Made by a program: the position numbers and the translations under genes. 64,000 nt of DNA from Phycisphaera sp. (GTDB taxonomy: Bacteria; Planctomycetota; Phycisphaerae; Phycisphaerales; Zrk34): contig WGMA01000042.1 of NCBI GenBank assembly GCA_016125285.1, forward strand, positions 167,379-231,378, written 5' to 3'. The number at the start of each line of letters is the position of its first letter. The first letter of the stretch is position 1. Below the pieces are notes generated by a model, which worked only from the letters and a program-made list of their open reading frames with translations, did no database searches and was not told where the DNA came from. Shown here in pieces: positions 19,434-27,974 of the stretch.

Positions 19434-19982
19434 TCACTCCGGCTTCCACGGCACATCCTCGACGCCCGCCAGCTGGTTCGCCCGGCGGGCCATCGCGAAC
19501 AGCAGATCGCTGAGGCGGTTGACGTACGCCACGACATTCGGGCCGACGGGTTCGGCGTGATCCAGCGACACGATGATCCGCTCGGCGCGTCGGCACACGC
19601 AGCGCGCCACGTGCAGCCTCGCCGACAGCTCACATCCACCCGGTAGCACGAATTGTTTCATCGGCGGCAGCGGCGCGCAGGTCGCGTCGATCATCCGCTC
19701 CAGTTCATCGACGTGACGCTCGGCGATCCGCGCGATCTTGTCGGCGTGCGGTGAGTCGGCGGGCGTGCAAAGGTCGGCGCCCAGGTCGAACAGGCGAGGC
19801 TGGATCGCGTCGATGATCGCGCTCAACTCGTCGGATGCGCACGCAGCCGCGGCGAGGCCGAGCGTGCTGTTGAGTTCGTCGACGGTGCCGTACGCCTCGA
19901 CGCGCAGCGCGTCCTTGGACACACGCTGGCCACCGAACAGGCCGGTCGAGCCGTCGTCGCCTTGTCGCGTGTAGAGTTTCAT
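19434..19982 (-). CDS. Cob(I)alamin adenosyltransferase, PduO type
   Basis: A 182-residue ATP:corrinoid adenosyltransferase that forms adenosylcobalamin. The ATP-binding N-terminus reads KLYTRQGDDGSTGLFGG, followed by RVEAYGTVDELNSTLG. FVLPGGCELSARLHVAR, CRRAERIIV and VNRLSDLLFAMARRAN complete the PduO/MMAB signatures. Length fits the family. It lies 43 nt downstream of the YhaM-like exonuclease gene and is probably in its operon. No cobalamin riboswitch is seen in the adjacent sequence, and no B12-dependent enzyme is in the window. Confidence 0.92.
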   Translation of the reverse strand: MKLYTRQGDDGSTGLFGGQRVSKDALRVEAYGTVDELNSTLGLAAAACASDELSAIIDAIQPRLFDLGADLCTPADSPHADKIARIAERHVDELERMIDATCAPLPPMKQFVLPGGCELSARLHVARCVCRRAERIIVSLDHAEPVGPNVVAYVNRLSDLLFAMARRANQLAGVEDVPWKPE

Positions 19983-20024
19983 GATTCGGCGCGTATGGTG
20001 CGCGAGGCGATCACGAGTGGACCG

Positions 20025-21173
20025 TCAGCCCAGGCCGCCCTTGAGTGTCGGGGCGTCGCTTGGCTTCGCCTTCGGCGGCGCGGCAGGTGCAGCAGGTGCA
20101 GCAGGTGCAGCAGATGTGGACGGCGCAGAGGCGGCAGGCTTGGCGGGCGGCACGACGGGGGCGCTGCCGCCCGCACGCTCCAACTCCTCGGCCAGCACAT
20201 CCGGGCGATACAGCCGCGTGTTGAGCGCCCACAGCTTTTCGGTGAAATTGCCGCCGAGCTCTTCGGACTTGGCGGTGGACTCGTCACACGTCGCTGAGAT
20301 CGCCATCTGCATCTTCGCGTCGATGTTGTCGAGCAGGTTGACCAGGATCGCCTCGGGCGTCGAGGGGATCTTCAGCGCGCCGAACTCGGGCTGGCCGTGA
20401 TGCGAGAGGATGATGTGCTCAAGCACGCGGAGGACGTCGCGCGGGATCGGCTTGTCGTTGTCGGCGCACCACCGCGCCTTGTCGTTGAGCCAGACCAGGC
20501 CGCGGCCGATGTGCCCGACGAGCTGGCCGTCGTCGCTGTACGAAAACCCGGCGTCCCACGTCAGCTCCTCGCACTTGCCCAGGTCGTGCAGGAAGAGCCC
20601 CATGATGACCAGCTCGCGATTGATCTGCGGGTACAGCGGCGTGACCGCCTCGGCCAGGCGCATCAGGTTCAGCGTGTGCTCGAGCAGGCCGCCGAGGTAC
20701 GCGTGGTGCAGCTGCATCGCGGCGGGGGCGCGGCGGAACTGCTCCATCAGCGTTTCGTCCTGCCGGTACGCGTCGACCAGCGCTCGCAGCGACGGGCTCT
20801 TGAGCGTGTCGAGGATGTCGAACAGTCGAGCGAACATGTCTTCGATGTCGCGCTCGGTGCTCGGCAGCAGGTCGAGCAGTTCCTCTTCCGTCGGCTCGGC
20901 GATGTTGATCATCTGGATGATGATCTGCAGCTCGCCCTGGTACGGCTGGGTCTGCCCCTCGATGTAGACGAACCCGTCGGTCGGCAGCGTGCGGTACAGC
21001 TCGTCGGTGGCGTTCCACATGCGCGCCGGCGCGCGGCCGCTGCGGTCGGCCAGCAGGCACTTGAGGTACTTCTTGTTGTTGCGCGTCAGCCCGAGCTGAC
21101 AGTTCTGGATCGTGAACACGCCCTGCACCAGTTGGTTCGGCAGCAGGTCGGAGATATACGTCTGTTTCGGCAT
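20025..21173 (-). CDS. YhaM-like 3'-5' exoribonuclease (OB-fold plus HD domain)
   Basis: A 382-residue protein. An N-terminal OB-fold (about 10-90; IQNCQLGLTRNNKKYLKCLL, then VYIEGQTQPYQGELQIII) precedes an HD domain (about 150-300) with HHAYLGGLLEHTLN, LFLHDLGKCEEL and LEHIILSHHGQPEFG. This is the YhaM/Cbf1 arrangement, known from Firmicutes to degrade RNA 3'-5'. A C-terminal Ala/Pro-rich tail with APAAPAAP repeats (the CAGCAGGTG-type DNA repeats at 20089-20115) is unlike the classical protein and may vary in length. ATG 21173 has AAAGGA upstream, and a TACGAT box lies about 27 nt before it. Confidence 0.85.
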   Translation of the reverse strand: MPKQTYISDLLPNQLVQGVFTIQNCQLGLTRNNKKYLKCLLADRSGRAPARMWNATDELYRTLPTDGFVYIEGQTQPYQGELQIIIQMINIAEPTEEELLDLLPSTERDIEDMFARLFDILDTLKSPSLRALVDAYRQDETLMEQFRRAPAAMQLHHAYLGGLLEHTLNLMRLAEAVTPLYPQINRELVIMGLFLHDLGKCEELTWDAGFSYSDDGQLVGHIGRGLVWLNDKARWCADNDKPIPRDVLRVLEHIILSHHGQPEFGALKIPSTPEAILVNLLDNIDAKMQMAISATCDESTAKSEELGGNFTEKLWALNTRLYRPDVLAEELERAGGSAPVVPPAKPAASAPSTSAAPAAPAAPAAPPKAKPSDAPTLKGGLG

Positions 21174-21594
21174 GCGGGTCCTTTCAGCGGCTGGGCAGCT
21201 TATCGTAACAACGCGCCGGCGTCACCCCAACGGGGTGTGACACAACGCTGTCACAGGCGCGTTCGCAGACGCTTATCTCACCCCTGTTTTTGATGCGCTT
21301 CGTTGACTTTCTGCTTACCCACTCCTACGGTTCAATAACACATCGAACGGTAGTTGTCGCAGCAATGTTTCAGGGAATGACGCAGTTCACGCGACGCAAA
21401 TCGCAGGCGAATCAAGACACGAGAAAACGGCAGCACGATCGGTTACGTCATTGAATTCGCGTGCTTGGATGATGTGTGCAGTGTGCGGACGATCCGTCTC
21501 GGGGCGCGTCCGCGTGGCAATTCGTTCGTAGTCACCCGCCGCCACATTCAAATCATGCGGCGGGGTACAGCCGGGCATTTATGGGAGCCGGTGC
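21174..21594. other. 421-nt intergenic region between two divergent genes
   Basis: No gene is recognised. A candidate plus-strand promoter is TTGACT (21303-21308), 17-nt spacer, TACGGT (21326-21331), giving a leader of about 255 nt to the prepilin-like gene. Inside the leader an 8-bp perfect stem (CCCGCCGC at 21535-21542 with GCGGCGGG at 21557-21564) precedes the ribosome-binding site GGGAG at 21583-21587. A short CACCCC/GGGGTG hairpin lies near 21221. The region is less GC-rich than the flanks. Confidence 0.4.
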
Positions 21595-22398
21595 ATGTTC
21601 ACCCAGCCGCTATCCCTACGTCGAGATCGCACGCGTCGGATCGCACGCGGGTTCAGCCTCGTTGAGCTCGTGGTCGTGATGGGGGTGATCGCCACGATCG
21701 TGTTGACGCTGAATCGTTCGGTTCACCAGGTCGACGCAGTCGCGGGCGAGGTGATGTGCGACGCGAAGATGCGTGAGATCACCGGGGCGTACCTGGCGTA
21801 TCCGCTGGACAACCGCGGCAGGCTCGTGTTCGGCTACCCCGATGACAATCACACCGAGGCGTACGTGCGTCGCGGCGCGGGCGACGACGCGATCCGCAAC
21901 GGTCGCCTCTACGACTACATCAAGGACGTCGACGCGTGGCGCTGCAACGCGGACCCCAACCCGGCGGGCAACAAACGCAACTACGCGATCGTCGCGCCGA
22001 TGTATGGCGAGCGATACGACGTGACCGACCTCGAGCTCGACCCGTGGGCGCAGGCGGGCGTCGATCACCTCAGCGGCGTGGTCAACGACTCGAAGCAGAT
22101 GGTGTTCGTCGAGGAGTGGGACAGCCGCGGCTGGATCGTCGGGTCCTGGATGATGAAGGTCGGCGACGCCAACGCCTACGAGTGGATCGACTACACGTCG
22201 AACTTCCACGGCGACAGCCCGAACTTCTCGTTCGCCGACGGCCACGTCGAGTCGCACCAATTCACGGATAGCGACACGATCGAGGCGGCGAACAAGGACC
22301 GGTTCTTCATGTACGACGTCGGCAACGACGACTGGGAGTGGTGCCGCGTGCGCTATCGCCAGGTGCAGGCCGCGAAGGGCATCTCGCTGTGGCAGTAA
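21595..22398 (+). CDS. Prepilin-type N-terminal cleavage/methylation protein with H-x9-DG-like end
   Basis: A 267-residue protein. After a basic leader comes the type III signal RGFSLVELVVVMGVIATIV, processed by prepilin peptidase at Gly-Phe. The C-terminal part holds NFSFADGHVESHQF, the head motif common in planctomycete pseudopilin-like proteins. GGGAG 7 nt before ATG 21595 fixes the start. No secretion or pilus machinery genes are nearby. Such proteins are numerous in planctomycetes, and their exact role (surface, secretion or pilus) is not settled. Convergent with apt. Confidence 0.85.
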   Translation: MFTQPLSLRRDRTRRIARGFSLVELVVVMGVIATIVLTLNRSVHQVDAVAGEVMCDAKMREITGAYLAYPLDNRGRLVFGYPDDNHTEAYVRRGAGDDAIRNGRLYDYIKDVDAWRCNADPNPAGNKRNYAIVAPMYGERYDVTDLELDPWAQAGVDHLSGVVNDSKQMVFVEEWDSRGWIVGSWMMKVGDANAYEWIDYTSNFHGDSPNFSFADGHVESHQFTDSDTIEAANKDRFFMYDVGNDDWEWCRVRYRQVQAAKGISLWQ

Positions 22399-22558
22399 CC
22401 GGGTCGACAGCGCGGGGCGGGGCGGAGTAGCCGGGGCGCGATCGCCGGTGACGCGGATCGCGGCTGAACAAGCATGGGATGCCGCTGCTGCGGGCGGATG
22501 TGGTGCGGGCGTGTCGGAGGCGTCGTATGCGTTTCCGGCACGCCCATTTTTCAGGCGC

Positions 22559-22615
22559 CAGGAAACAGGAGACAGGGGACAGTAGTGACGTCGGTCTCCT
22601 GTTCCCTGTCTCCTG
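22559..22615. repeat. Heptad-repeat hairpin element, copy 1
   Basis: The left arm is four tandem 7-mers, CAGGAAA, CAGGAGA, CAGGGGA, CAGTAGT (22559-22586). The right arm is TCTCCTG, TTCCCTG, TCTCCTG (22595-22615). Positions 22566-22582 pair with 22599-22615 over 17 bp with one G-U. It ends 3 nt beyond the apt stop, so it could also terminate both convergent genes. Confidence 0.65.
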
Positions 22616-22618
22616 GTA

Positions 22619-23143
22619 TCAGTACTGCATCGCGACGTTGATGTGGTGGTCGTAGGGCTTGAGGCGTTCGCGTCCGTTGAGGAACGTCAGCTCGATCAGG
22701 AATGTCACGCCGACGAGTTCGCAGCCCATCTTGTGGACGAGGTCGCAGCAGGCCTTCATCGTGCCGCCGGTGGCGAGCAGGTCGTCGGCGAGCAGGATGC
22801 GTTGGCCATGCGCCACGGCATCGGTGTGGACCTCGAGCGTGTCGGTGCCGTACTCCAACTCGTACTCCATCGAGTGCTTGTCCCAAGGCAGCTTGCCGGG
22901 CTTTCGGATCGGCACGAAACCGGCGCCGAGCGACTGGGCGATCGCGGTGCCGAAGATGAACCCGCGGCTCTCGGCGCCCGCGACGATGTCGACGTGCATG
23001 CCGCGGAAGGGGTTGACCATGATCTCGATCGCCATCGCCAGCGCCGCCGGGCTCTTGAGCAGCGGCGTGATGTCTTTGAAGTTGATCCCGGGCTTGGGCC
23101 AGTCGGGGATCTCGCGGATGTACTGCTTGAGGTCGAGCTTCAT
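22619..23143 (-). CDS. apt: Adenine phosphoribosyltransferase
   Basis: A 174-residue enzyme that makes AMP from adenine and PRPP. N-terminal IREIPDWPKPGINFKDITPL is the Apt signature, GAESRGFIFGTAIA is conserved, and the PRPP-binding motif is ILLADDLLATGGTM. KPGKLPWDKHSMEYELEYG is also typical. Length matches the family. ATG 23143 has AAGGAG about 6 nt upstream. Divergent from groES, with about 100 nt between. A TACAAT box on the plus strand at 23210-23215 belongs to groES, not to this gene. Confidence 0.95.
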   Translation of the reverse strand: MKLDLKQYIREIPDWPKPGINFKDITPLLKSPAALAMAIEIMVNPFRGMHVDIVAGAESRGFIFGTAIAQSLGAGFVPIRKPGKLPWDKHSMEYELEYGTDTLEVHTDAVAHGQRILLADDLLATGGTMKACCDLVHKMGCELVGVTFLIELTFLNGRERLKPYDHHINVAMQY

Positions 23144-23245
23144 GCGGGTGACTCCTTCGCGGCGATTTGACCGCATTTGCGCTCTGTGGTCAATGCTTCG
23201 CGCTAGCGTTACAATAAGCCGCTTCGACAGGATACGGAACGAACC

Positions 23246-23566
23246 ATGAGTGACTCGAAATCCAAGACCCAGGCCCTCGAGACCGTCGAGCCGATCGGCG
23301 CGCGGGTGCTCATCCGCAAGGACGAGGACAAGAAGCAGACCCGCAGCGGCATCCACCTGCCCGACAAGATCGAGATCCCCACGCTGACCGGCCGCATCGT
23401 CGCCGTCTCGGCGCAGGTGTCGCACGACGACGACTACCCCATCAAGCAGTACGACAAGGTGCTGTTCAATCCCACCGACGCGATCCCCGTCGATTTCGAG
23501 GGCGACAATCGGCTGTTCGTCGTCCCCGTCGAGAACATCGTCGCGGTGTTCCGCAAGACGGAGTAG
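23246..23566 (+). CDS. groES: GroES/Cpn10 co-chaperonin
   Basis: A 106-residue protein of the Cpn10 fold: PIGARVLIRKDEDKKQTRSG (barrel strand and mobile loop), GIHLPDKIEIPTLTGRIVAV, QYDKVLFNPTDAIPVDFEG and the C-terminal strand. It is slightly long for GroES owing to a charged N-terminal extension. No groEL is adjacent, so its partner is encoded elsewhere or it is a divergent paralogue. TACAAT at 23210-23215 is a likely -10, 30 nt before the ATG. No inverted CIRCE element was found upstream. The heptad hairpin follows its stop directly. Confidence 0.8.
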   Translation: MSDSKSKTQALETVEPIGARVLIRKDEDKKQTRSGIHLPDKIEIPTLTGRIVAVSAQVSHDDDYPIKQYDKVLFNPTDAIPVDFEGDNRLFVVPVENIVAVFRKTE

Positions 23567-23631
23567 TCAGGGACCAGGAGCCAGACTTCTGATTCCTGAC
23601 GCCTGATCGCTGATCCCTGATGAATGATCCA
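23567..23631. repeat. Heptad-repeat hairpin element, copy 2, running into the aroA start
   Basis: Left arm TCAGGGA, CCAGGAG, CCAGACT from 23567; right arm TGATTCC, TGACGCC, TGATCGC, TGATCCC, TGATGAA, TGATCCA from 23590 to 23631. TCAGGGACCA and TGATCCCTGA pair 9 of 10. It starts right after the groES stop, and the last units include the aroA start codon at 23620. Confidence 0.65.
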
Positions 23632-24969
23632 CTGCCCATCACGCCTCTCGGCGGTCCGTTCGATCTGACGATCGACGACCTGCCGGGATCGAAGAGCCTG
23701 ACCAACCGGGCGCTGCTGCTGGCCGCGCTGGCCGAGGGGACGTCGACGCTGACCAACGTGCTGTTCGCCGACGACACGCGCGTGATGATGGCGGCGTTGG
23801 GCAAGCTGGGGTTCGACCTGAACGTCGACGAGCCGAAACGCACGGTCACGATCACCGGCGGCGGCGGGGCGTTCCCCGCGGGCTCGGCCGACCTCGTGCT
23901 CGGCAACGCGGGCACCGCGGTGCGCTTCCTCACCGCGGCGTGCTGCATCGGTCGCGGCTTCTACACGCTCGACGGCATCGCCCGCATGCGTGAGCGCCCC
24001 ATCGGACAACTCGTCGCGCCGCTGCGCGAGCTCGGCGCCGACATCACTTACCTCGACAAAGACGGCTACCTGCCGCTGCGGATCAATGCCGGGGGCCTGA
24101 CCGGCGGCGCCGTCGCCATGCCGCCCACCTTGTCCAGCCAGTACATCAGCGCACTGCTGCAGATCGGCCCGTGCCTCGACAAGGGCGTCATGCTCGCCTT
24201 CGACGCGCCGATCATCAGCCGCCCCTACGTCGACATGACGCTGCGGCTGATGGATGTGTTCCGGCCCGGCGTCGACGCGCTGGAGATCGAGAAGACGCCG
24301 ACCGCGGACGGCGAGATGGAGACGGTCCGCGTCCCGACCGGCGGCTACGTTGCGACGGACTACCGCGTCGAGCCCGACGCGTCGAACGCCTCGTACTTCC
24401 TGGCCGCCGCCGCGATCACGCCGATGGCGACGTGTCGCATCAGCGGGCTCGGCCGATCGAGCGTGCAGGGCGACGCGGCGTTCGCCCACGTGCTCGGCCG
24501 CATGGGCGCGACCGTCGAACAGCGCGACGATTCGACATGGATCAAGGGACCGCACCGCCTGCGCGGCGTCGACGTCGACCTCAACGAGATGCCAGACATG
24601 GCGCAAACCCTGGCGGTCGTAGCGATGTTCGCCGAGGGACCGACGGTCATCCGCAACGTCGGCAACCTGCGTGTGAAGGAGACCGATCGCCTCGCGGCGC
24701 TGCACGCCGAGCTGACGAAGCTGGGCGGCGAGGTCGAGGTGTCGGGCGACGACATCCGCGTCGAGAATCCGACACCCGGAGGTTTGCGTCCCGCGGACAT
24801 CGACACGTACGATGACCACCGCATGGCGATGAGCTTCGCGATCGCGGGGCTCGCGTGCGATGGCGTGCGGATCAACGATCCCGCCTGCGTAAACAAGACG
24901 TTCCCGGCCTACTGGGACTTTCTGGGACGCCTGCACGCGGCGGCGACTTCGGTGGCTGAAGATGGATGA
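23620..24969 (+). CDS. aroA: 3-phosphoshikimate 1-carboxyvinyltransferase (EPSP synthase)
   Basis: A 449-residue enzyme of the shikimate pathway joining shikimate 3-phosphate and phosphoenolpyruvate. Motifs: PGSKSLTNRALLLAALAEGT, LGNAGTAVRFLTA, the RERPIGQLVAPLRELG block, DYRVEPDASNASYF, and the Arg/Lys block NLRVKETDRLAALHAEL. Two domains of the family are complete. The start codon lies within the heptad-repeat element, with no clear Shine-Dalgarno, so its translation may depend on the structure of that hairpin or on read-through from groES. The 3' end overlaps the ABC exporter start by 8 nt (24962-24969), a sign of coupled translation. Confidence 0.95.
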   Translation: MNDPLPITPLGGPFDLTIDDLPGSKSLTNRALLLAALAEGTSTLTNVLFADDTRVMMAALGKLGFDLNVDEPKRTVTITGGGGAFPAGSADLVLGNAGTAVRFLTAACCIGRGFYTLDGIARMRERPIGQLVAPLRELGADITYLDKDGYLPLRINAGGLTGGAVAMPPTLSSQYISALLQIGPCLDKGVMLAFDAPIISRPYVDMTLRLMDVFRPGVDALEIEKTPTADGEMETVRVPTGGYVATDYRVEPDASNASYFLAAAAITPMATCRISGLGRSSVQGDAAFAHVLGRMGATVEQRDDSTWIKGPHRLRGVDVDLNEMPDMAQTLAVVAMFAEGPTVIRNVGNLRVKETDRLAALHAELTKLGGEVEVSGDDIRVENPTPGGLRPADIDTYDDHRMAMSFAIAGLACDGVRINDPACVNKTFPAYWDFLGRLHAAATSVAEDG

Positions 24970-26854
24970 CTTCTGGCGCTACGCTCGAATGGTGCTTCTG
25001 TATCCGCGGTCGCTCACGTACATGGCGATGGGCGCGCTGTTCGACATGCTGTGCGCCGCCGGCGGCATCGGCGCCGTGATCTGGCTGGCCAATCAGTTCT
25101 TCAACGAAAACGCCAGCGCCCGGCAGATGATTGAGAAGCAGCTGAATTCGCACACGGTGCAATCGATCGTGGGCGATCAGACGTGGCTGGCCGCGTATGT
25201 CCCGGCCGGCGCGTTTGAGGGCTTCGTGTTCCTGCTGCTGCTGATCTTCGGCCTGGCGATCCTGGGTTCCGTGGGACGTTTCGTCCACCAGTACCAGGCT
25301 TACACCGTCACGATGAACATCATCACGCGTCTGCGTCAGATGATGTTCCAGCGGCTGGTCTTCGTGCCGATGCGCACGCTCGACGAGGTGGGCACGTCGG
25401 ACAAGATCGTGCGGTTCGTGCAGGACACGACGATCCTGCGTAGCGGCCTGGACCAGATCATCGGGCGGAGCGTGCGGAGCGCGCTGCAGGGATTCGTATT
25501 CATGGGGTGGGCGTTGGCGCTCGACCCGATGCTGTCCATCATCTTTCTGGTCGCCACGCCGGTCATCGCGGTGTGCATCCGGAAGTTCGGCAAGCGGATC
25601 CGCCGCGGATCGAAGAAGATGCTGCAGAAGGCCGGCGTGCTGGTCGGCGTGTTGCAGGAAGCGTTGCAGCACCTCCGCATCGTCAAGGTGCATCACGCAG
25701 AAGGCTACGAGCGGCGCCGCTTCAATCGCGCCAACAAGGAGGTTCTCCGCGAAGATATGCGGCTCCGCGTGGTGCGTGCCATCAGCTCGCCTGTCATCGA
25801 GCTCGTGGCGATGCTCGGCATCATGGCCGTGATGATCGTGGCGGCCTACTTCGTGTTCGAGATGAAGCAGAAGGACTCGGGGCACCTGGTGAAGGTGATG
25901 GGCCTGCTGGGTGGCGCGGCGATGTCGATGCGTCCCCTGTCGAACCTCAACAATATGCTCCAGGGGTCCGCTGCGGCCGCGACGCGTATCGCCGAACTGC
26001 TCGTGCTGACCGTCGAGCCGACGCCGAGCGAGCAGGCACGCGAAGACCTGATCAGGCTGCCGCGGCATCGCGAGTCGATCCGCTTCGAGGACGTCTGGTT
26101 CCGGTATCCCACGTCCGAGGAGTCGGTGCTGCGAGGCATCACGCTGAACGTCGAGGCGGGCGCGGTCTGCGCGATCGTCGGCGGCAACGGTTCGGGCAAG
26201 TCGACGCTGCTGAACCTCCTGCCGAGGCTTTACGACGTGGAACGGGGCCGCGTGCTGATCGACGGCGTCGACATCCGCGATTGCACGCTGCGCAGCGTGC
26301 GCGGGCAGATCGCGATGGTGACGCAGGACACCGTGTTGTTCGACGGCACCATCGCCGACAACATCCGATACGGCGCGCGTCACGTAACCGACGAGCAGGT
26401 CGTCGAGGCCGCGAAGCAGGCGCACGCCCACGACTTCATCACGAACCTCGCCGACGGCTACGGCACGGAGATCGGCGAGCAGGGCGGCCGCCTCAGCGGC
26501 GGGCAGCGGCAGCGGATCGCCATCGCCCGCGCGATCCTCCGCAACCCCGCGATCCTCGTTCTCGACGAAGCGACCAGCCAGATCGACGCCGACTCCGAGC
26601 ACAAGATCAACCAGGCGATCGAGCAGTTCGTGCAGAACCGCACAACGTTTGTGATCGCCCACCGCCTCTCGACCGTGATCAACGCCGACATGATCGTCGT
26701 GCTGGTCGACGGACAGATCTCCGCGACGGGCACGCATCACCAACTGATGCAGCGGAGCGACGTTTATCGAACGCTGTGCAACACGCAGCTCCACGCGTTC
26801 GACGACGTCGCCAAGGACGCGGGCGCCGCCGAAGGCGACCCGAGCGCCGCGTAA
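24962..26854 (+). CDS. MsbA-like ABC exporter (fused transmembrane and ATPase domains)
   Basis: A 630-residue half-transporter. The N-terminal transmembrane part has about six hydrophobic segments (first at 21-45, then 76-99, 155-178 with MGWALALDPMLSIIFLV, and 270-290). The ATPase domain has Walker A GGNGSGKST, Q-loop MVTQDTVLFDGT, signature GGRLSGGQRQRIAIARA, Walker B ILVLDEATSQID and an H-loop His in FVIAHRLST. Homodimers export lipids, lipid A precursors or drugs. A link to lipid A is inferred from lpxA 1.1 kb downstream on the other strand. ATG 24962 overlaps the aroA end, implying translational coupling. Substrate is not provable here. Confidence 0.9.
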   Translation: MDDFWRYARMVLLYPRSLTYMAMGALFDMLCAAGGIGAVIWLANQFFNENASARQMIEKQLNSHTVQSIVGDQTWLAAYVPAGAFEGFVFLLLLIFGLAILGSVGRFVHQYQAYTVTMNIITRLRQMMFQRLVFVPMRTLDEVGTSDKIVRFVQDTTILRSGLDQIIGRSVRSALQGFVFMGWALALDPMLSIIFLVATPVIAVCIRKFGKRIRRGSKKMLQKAGVLVGVLQEALQHLRIVKVHHAEGYERRRFNRANKEVLREDMRLRVVRAISSPVIELVAMLGIMAVMIVAAYFVFEMKQKDSGHLVKVMGLLGGAAMSMRPLSNLNNMLQGSAAAATRIAELLVLTVEPTPSEQAREDLIRLPRHRESIRFEDVWFRYPTSEESVLRGITLNVEAGAVCAIVGGNGSGKSTLLNLLPRLYDVERGRVLIDGVDIRDCTLRSVRGQIAMVTQDTVLFDGTIADNIRYGARHVTDEQVVEAAKQAHAHDFITNLADGYGTEIGEQGGRLSGGQRQRIAIARAILRNPAILVLDEATSQIDADSEHKINQAIEQFVQNRTTFVIAHRLSTVINADMIVVLVDGQISATGTHHQLMQRSDVYRTLCNTQLHAFDDVAKDAGAAEGDPSAA

Positions 26855-26882
26855 GGCGTGTCGCGGCCAATCCCTCCCGAGA

Positions 26883-27752
26883 TCAGAACAGGCTCAACTG
26901 CTCGCCGCTGAGCGGCGCGTGTCGTCGCGCCGCGGAGAGCCAGTCCGTACGCTGCGATTGCGACGTGATGCAGAGGCGGTCGGCGAAACGCGGGTCGCGG
27001 TCGTAGAGGCGTCGCACGAGGCTTGGGCAGTTGCACTGGCGCGACAGGTGCAGCAGCACGATGCTGTGCGGCAACCGCTTCGAGCGCTCGATCACGGCGC
27101 ACACGGCTTGGTACGCCTCGTCGTTGCTGAGGTGGCCGGCGCCGTTCATGATGCGGTTGATCAACGCCTGCGGGCGCGGCGACGCCATCTGCATCTGCGG
27201 GTCGTAGTTCGACTCGATCGCCAGCACATCGACATCTGCGAAAAGGTCGAGCAGGCGTCCGGGCACGCGGCCGAGATCGGTGGCGAAGCCGAGGCGACCG
27301 GTGGCCGAATCGATGCGGAAGCCCACCGTGCCGGAGCGGTCGTGCGCGAGGTGAATCGGCGTTACCCGCGCCGGCGACGACGCCAGGGCGGTCTCGACGG
27401 TGAACGGCTGGTCGGTGAATCGTCTCAGCAGCCCGGCGTTGTGCAGCGACCGCGCGTCAACCTCCGCCACGGTCGTTGCGCGGTGGCGGTACAGCGTGCG
27501 CTCGTGCCGTCGGTGCACGTACACCGTGATCCGCCGCTTCAGCAGCGTCGAGAACCAGTTCGGGTTGAAGTGATCGCGATCGAGATGCGTCAGGAGCACC
27601 GCGTCGATGTCGTTGAGCGTGACGCCGGTGCCGTCGAGGCGTTTGGCGACGGCCCGCGGCCCGAACCCCGCGTCGATCAGCAGCGCACGCCCGCCGAGCC
27701 GCACGACCGTGCTGTTGCCCGACGATCCGCTGCCGAGAACGCAAACCTGCAT
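26883..27752 (-). CDS. Metallo-beta-lactamase-fold hydrolase (YycJ/WalJ-like)
   Basis: A 289-residue protein. The start at 27752 gives MQVCVLGSGSSGNSTVV, the usual opening of this subfamily; GGGAGG lies just upstream. The metal-binding motif reads LLTHLDRDHF, an H-x-D-x-D-H version in which the second His of HxHxDH is Asp. A later region GFATDLGRVPGRL holds the conserved Asp, and VLAIESNYDP and SIVLLHLSRQCNCP carry the remaining conserved elements. Members are nucleases or exonuclease-like enzymes of cell-envelope stress and DNA context; the target here is unknown. Convergent with the ABC exporter gene. Confidence 0.82.
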   Translation of the reverse strand: MQVCVLGSGSSGNSTVVRLGGRALLIDAGFGPRAVAKRLDGTGVTLNDIDAVLLTHLDRDHFNPNWFSTLLKRRITVYVHRRHERTLYRHRATTVAEVDARSLHNAGLLRRFTDQPFTVETALASSPARVTPIHLAHDRSGTVGFRIDSATGRLGFATDLGRVPGRLLDLFADVDVLAIESNYDPQMQMASPRPQALINRIMNGAGHLSNDEAYQAVCAVIERSKRLPHSIVLLHLSRQCNCPSLVRRLYDRDPRFADRLCITSQSQRTDWLSAARRHAPLSGEQLSLF

Positions 27753-27974
27753 GGACCTCCCTGTCGCTGCGAGGCGTGGTGGGGTGAAGTGGCGCGGGCG
27801 TACGCCGCGCATCTGCATGATTATGGCCCGACGGGTGTGCAACGTCTACCCATTGTGCACGCGCTGAACGGTTCCGAGCCCGCGTCGCCGTGTCCAGGTC
27901 CGGCGCGGGGTCGACGTCAGCCGAGTCGGGATGAGCGTGTCGTCGCGGTGTCGATGCGGGGTGATCGGCGTCGA

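Noticed and set aside
20089..20115. GCAGCAGGTG repeats as a CRISPR or tandem array
   Set aside because: They are short in-frame repeats coding Ala/Pro in the YhaM-like C-terminal tail.
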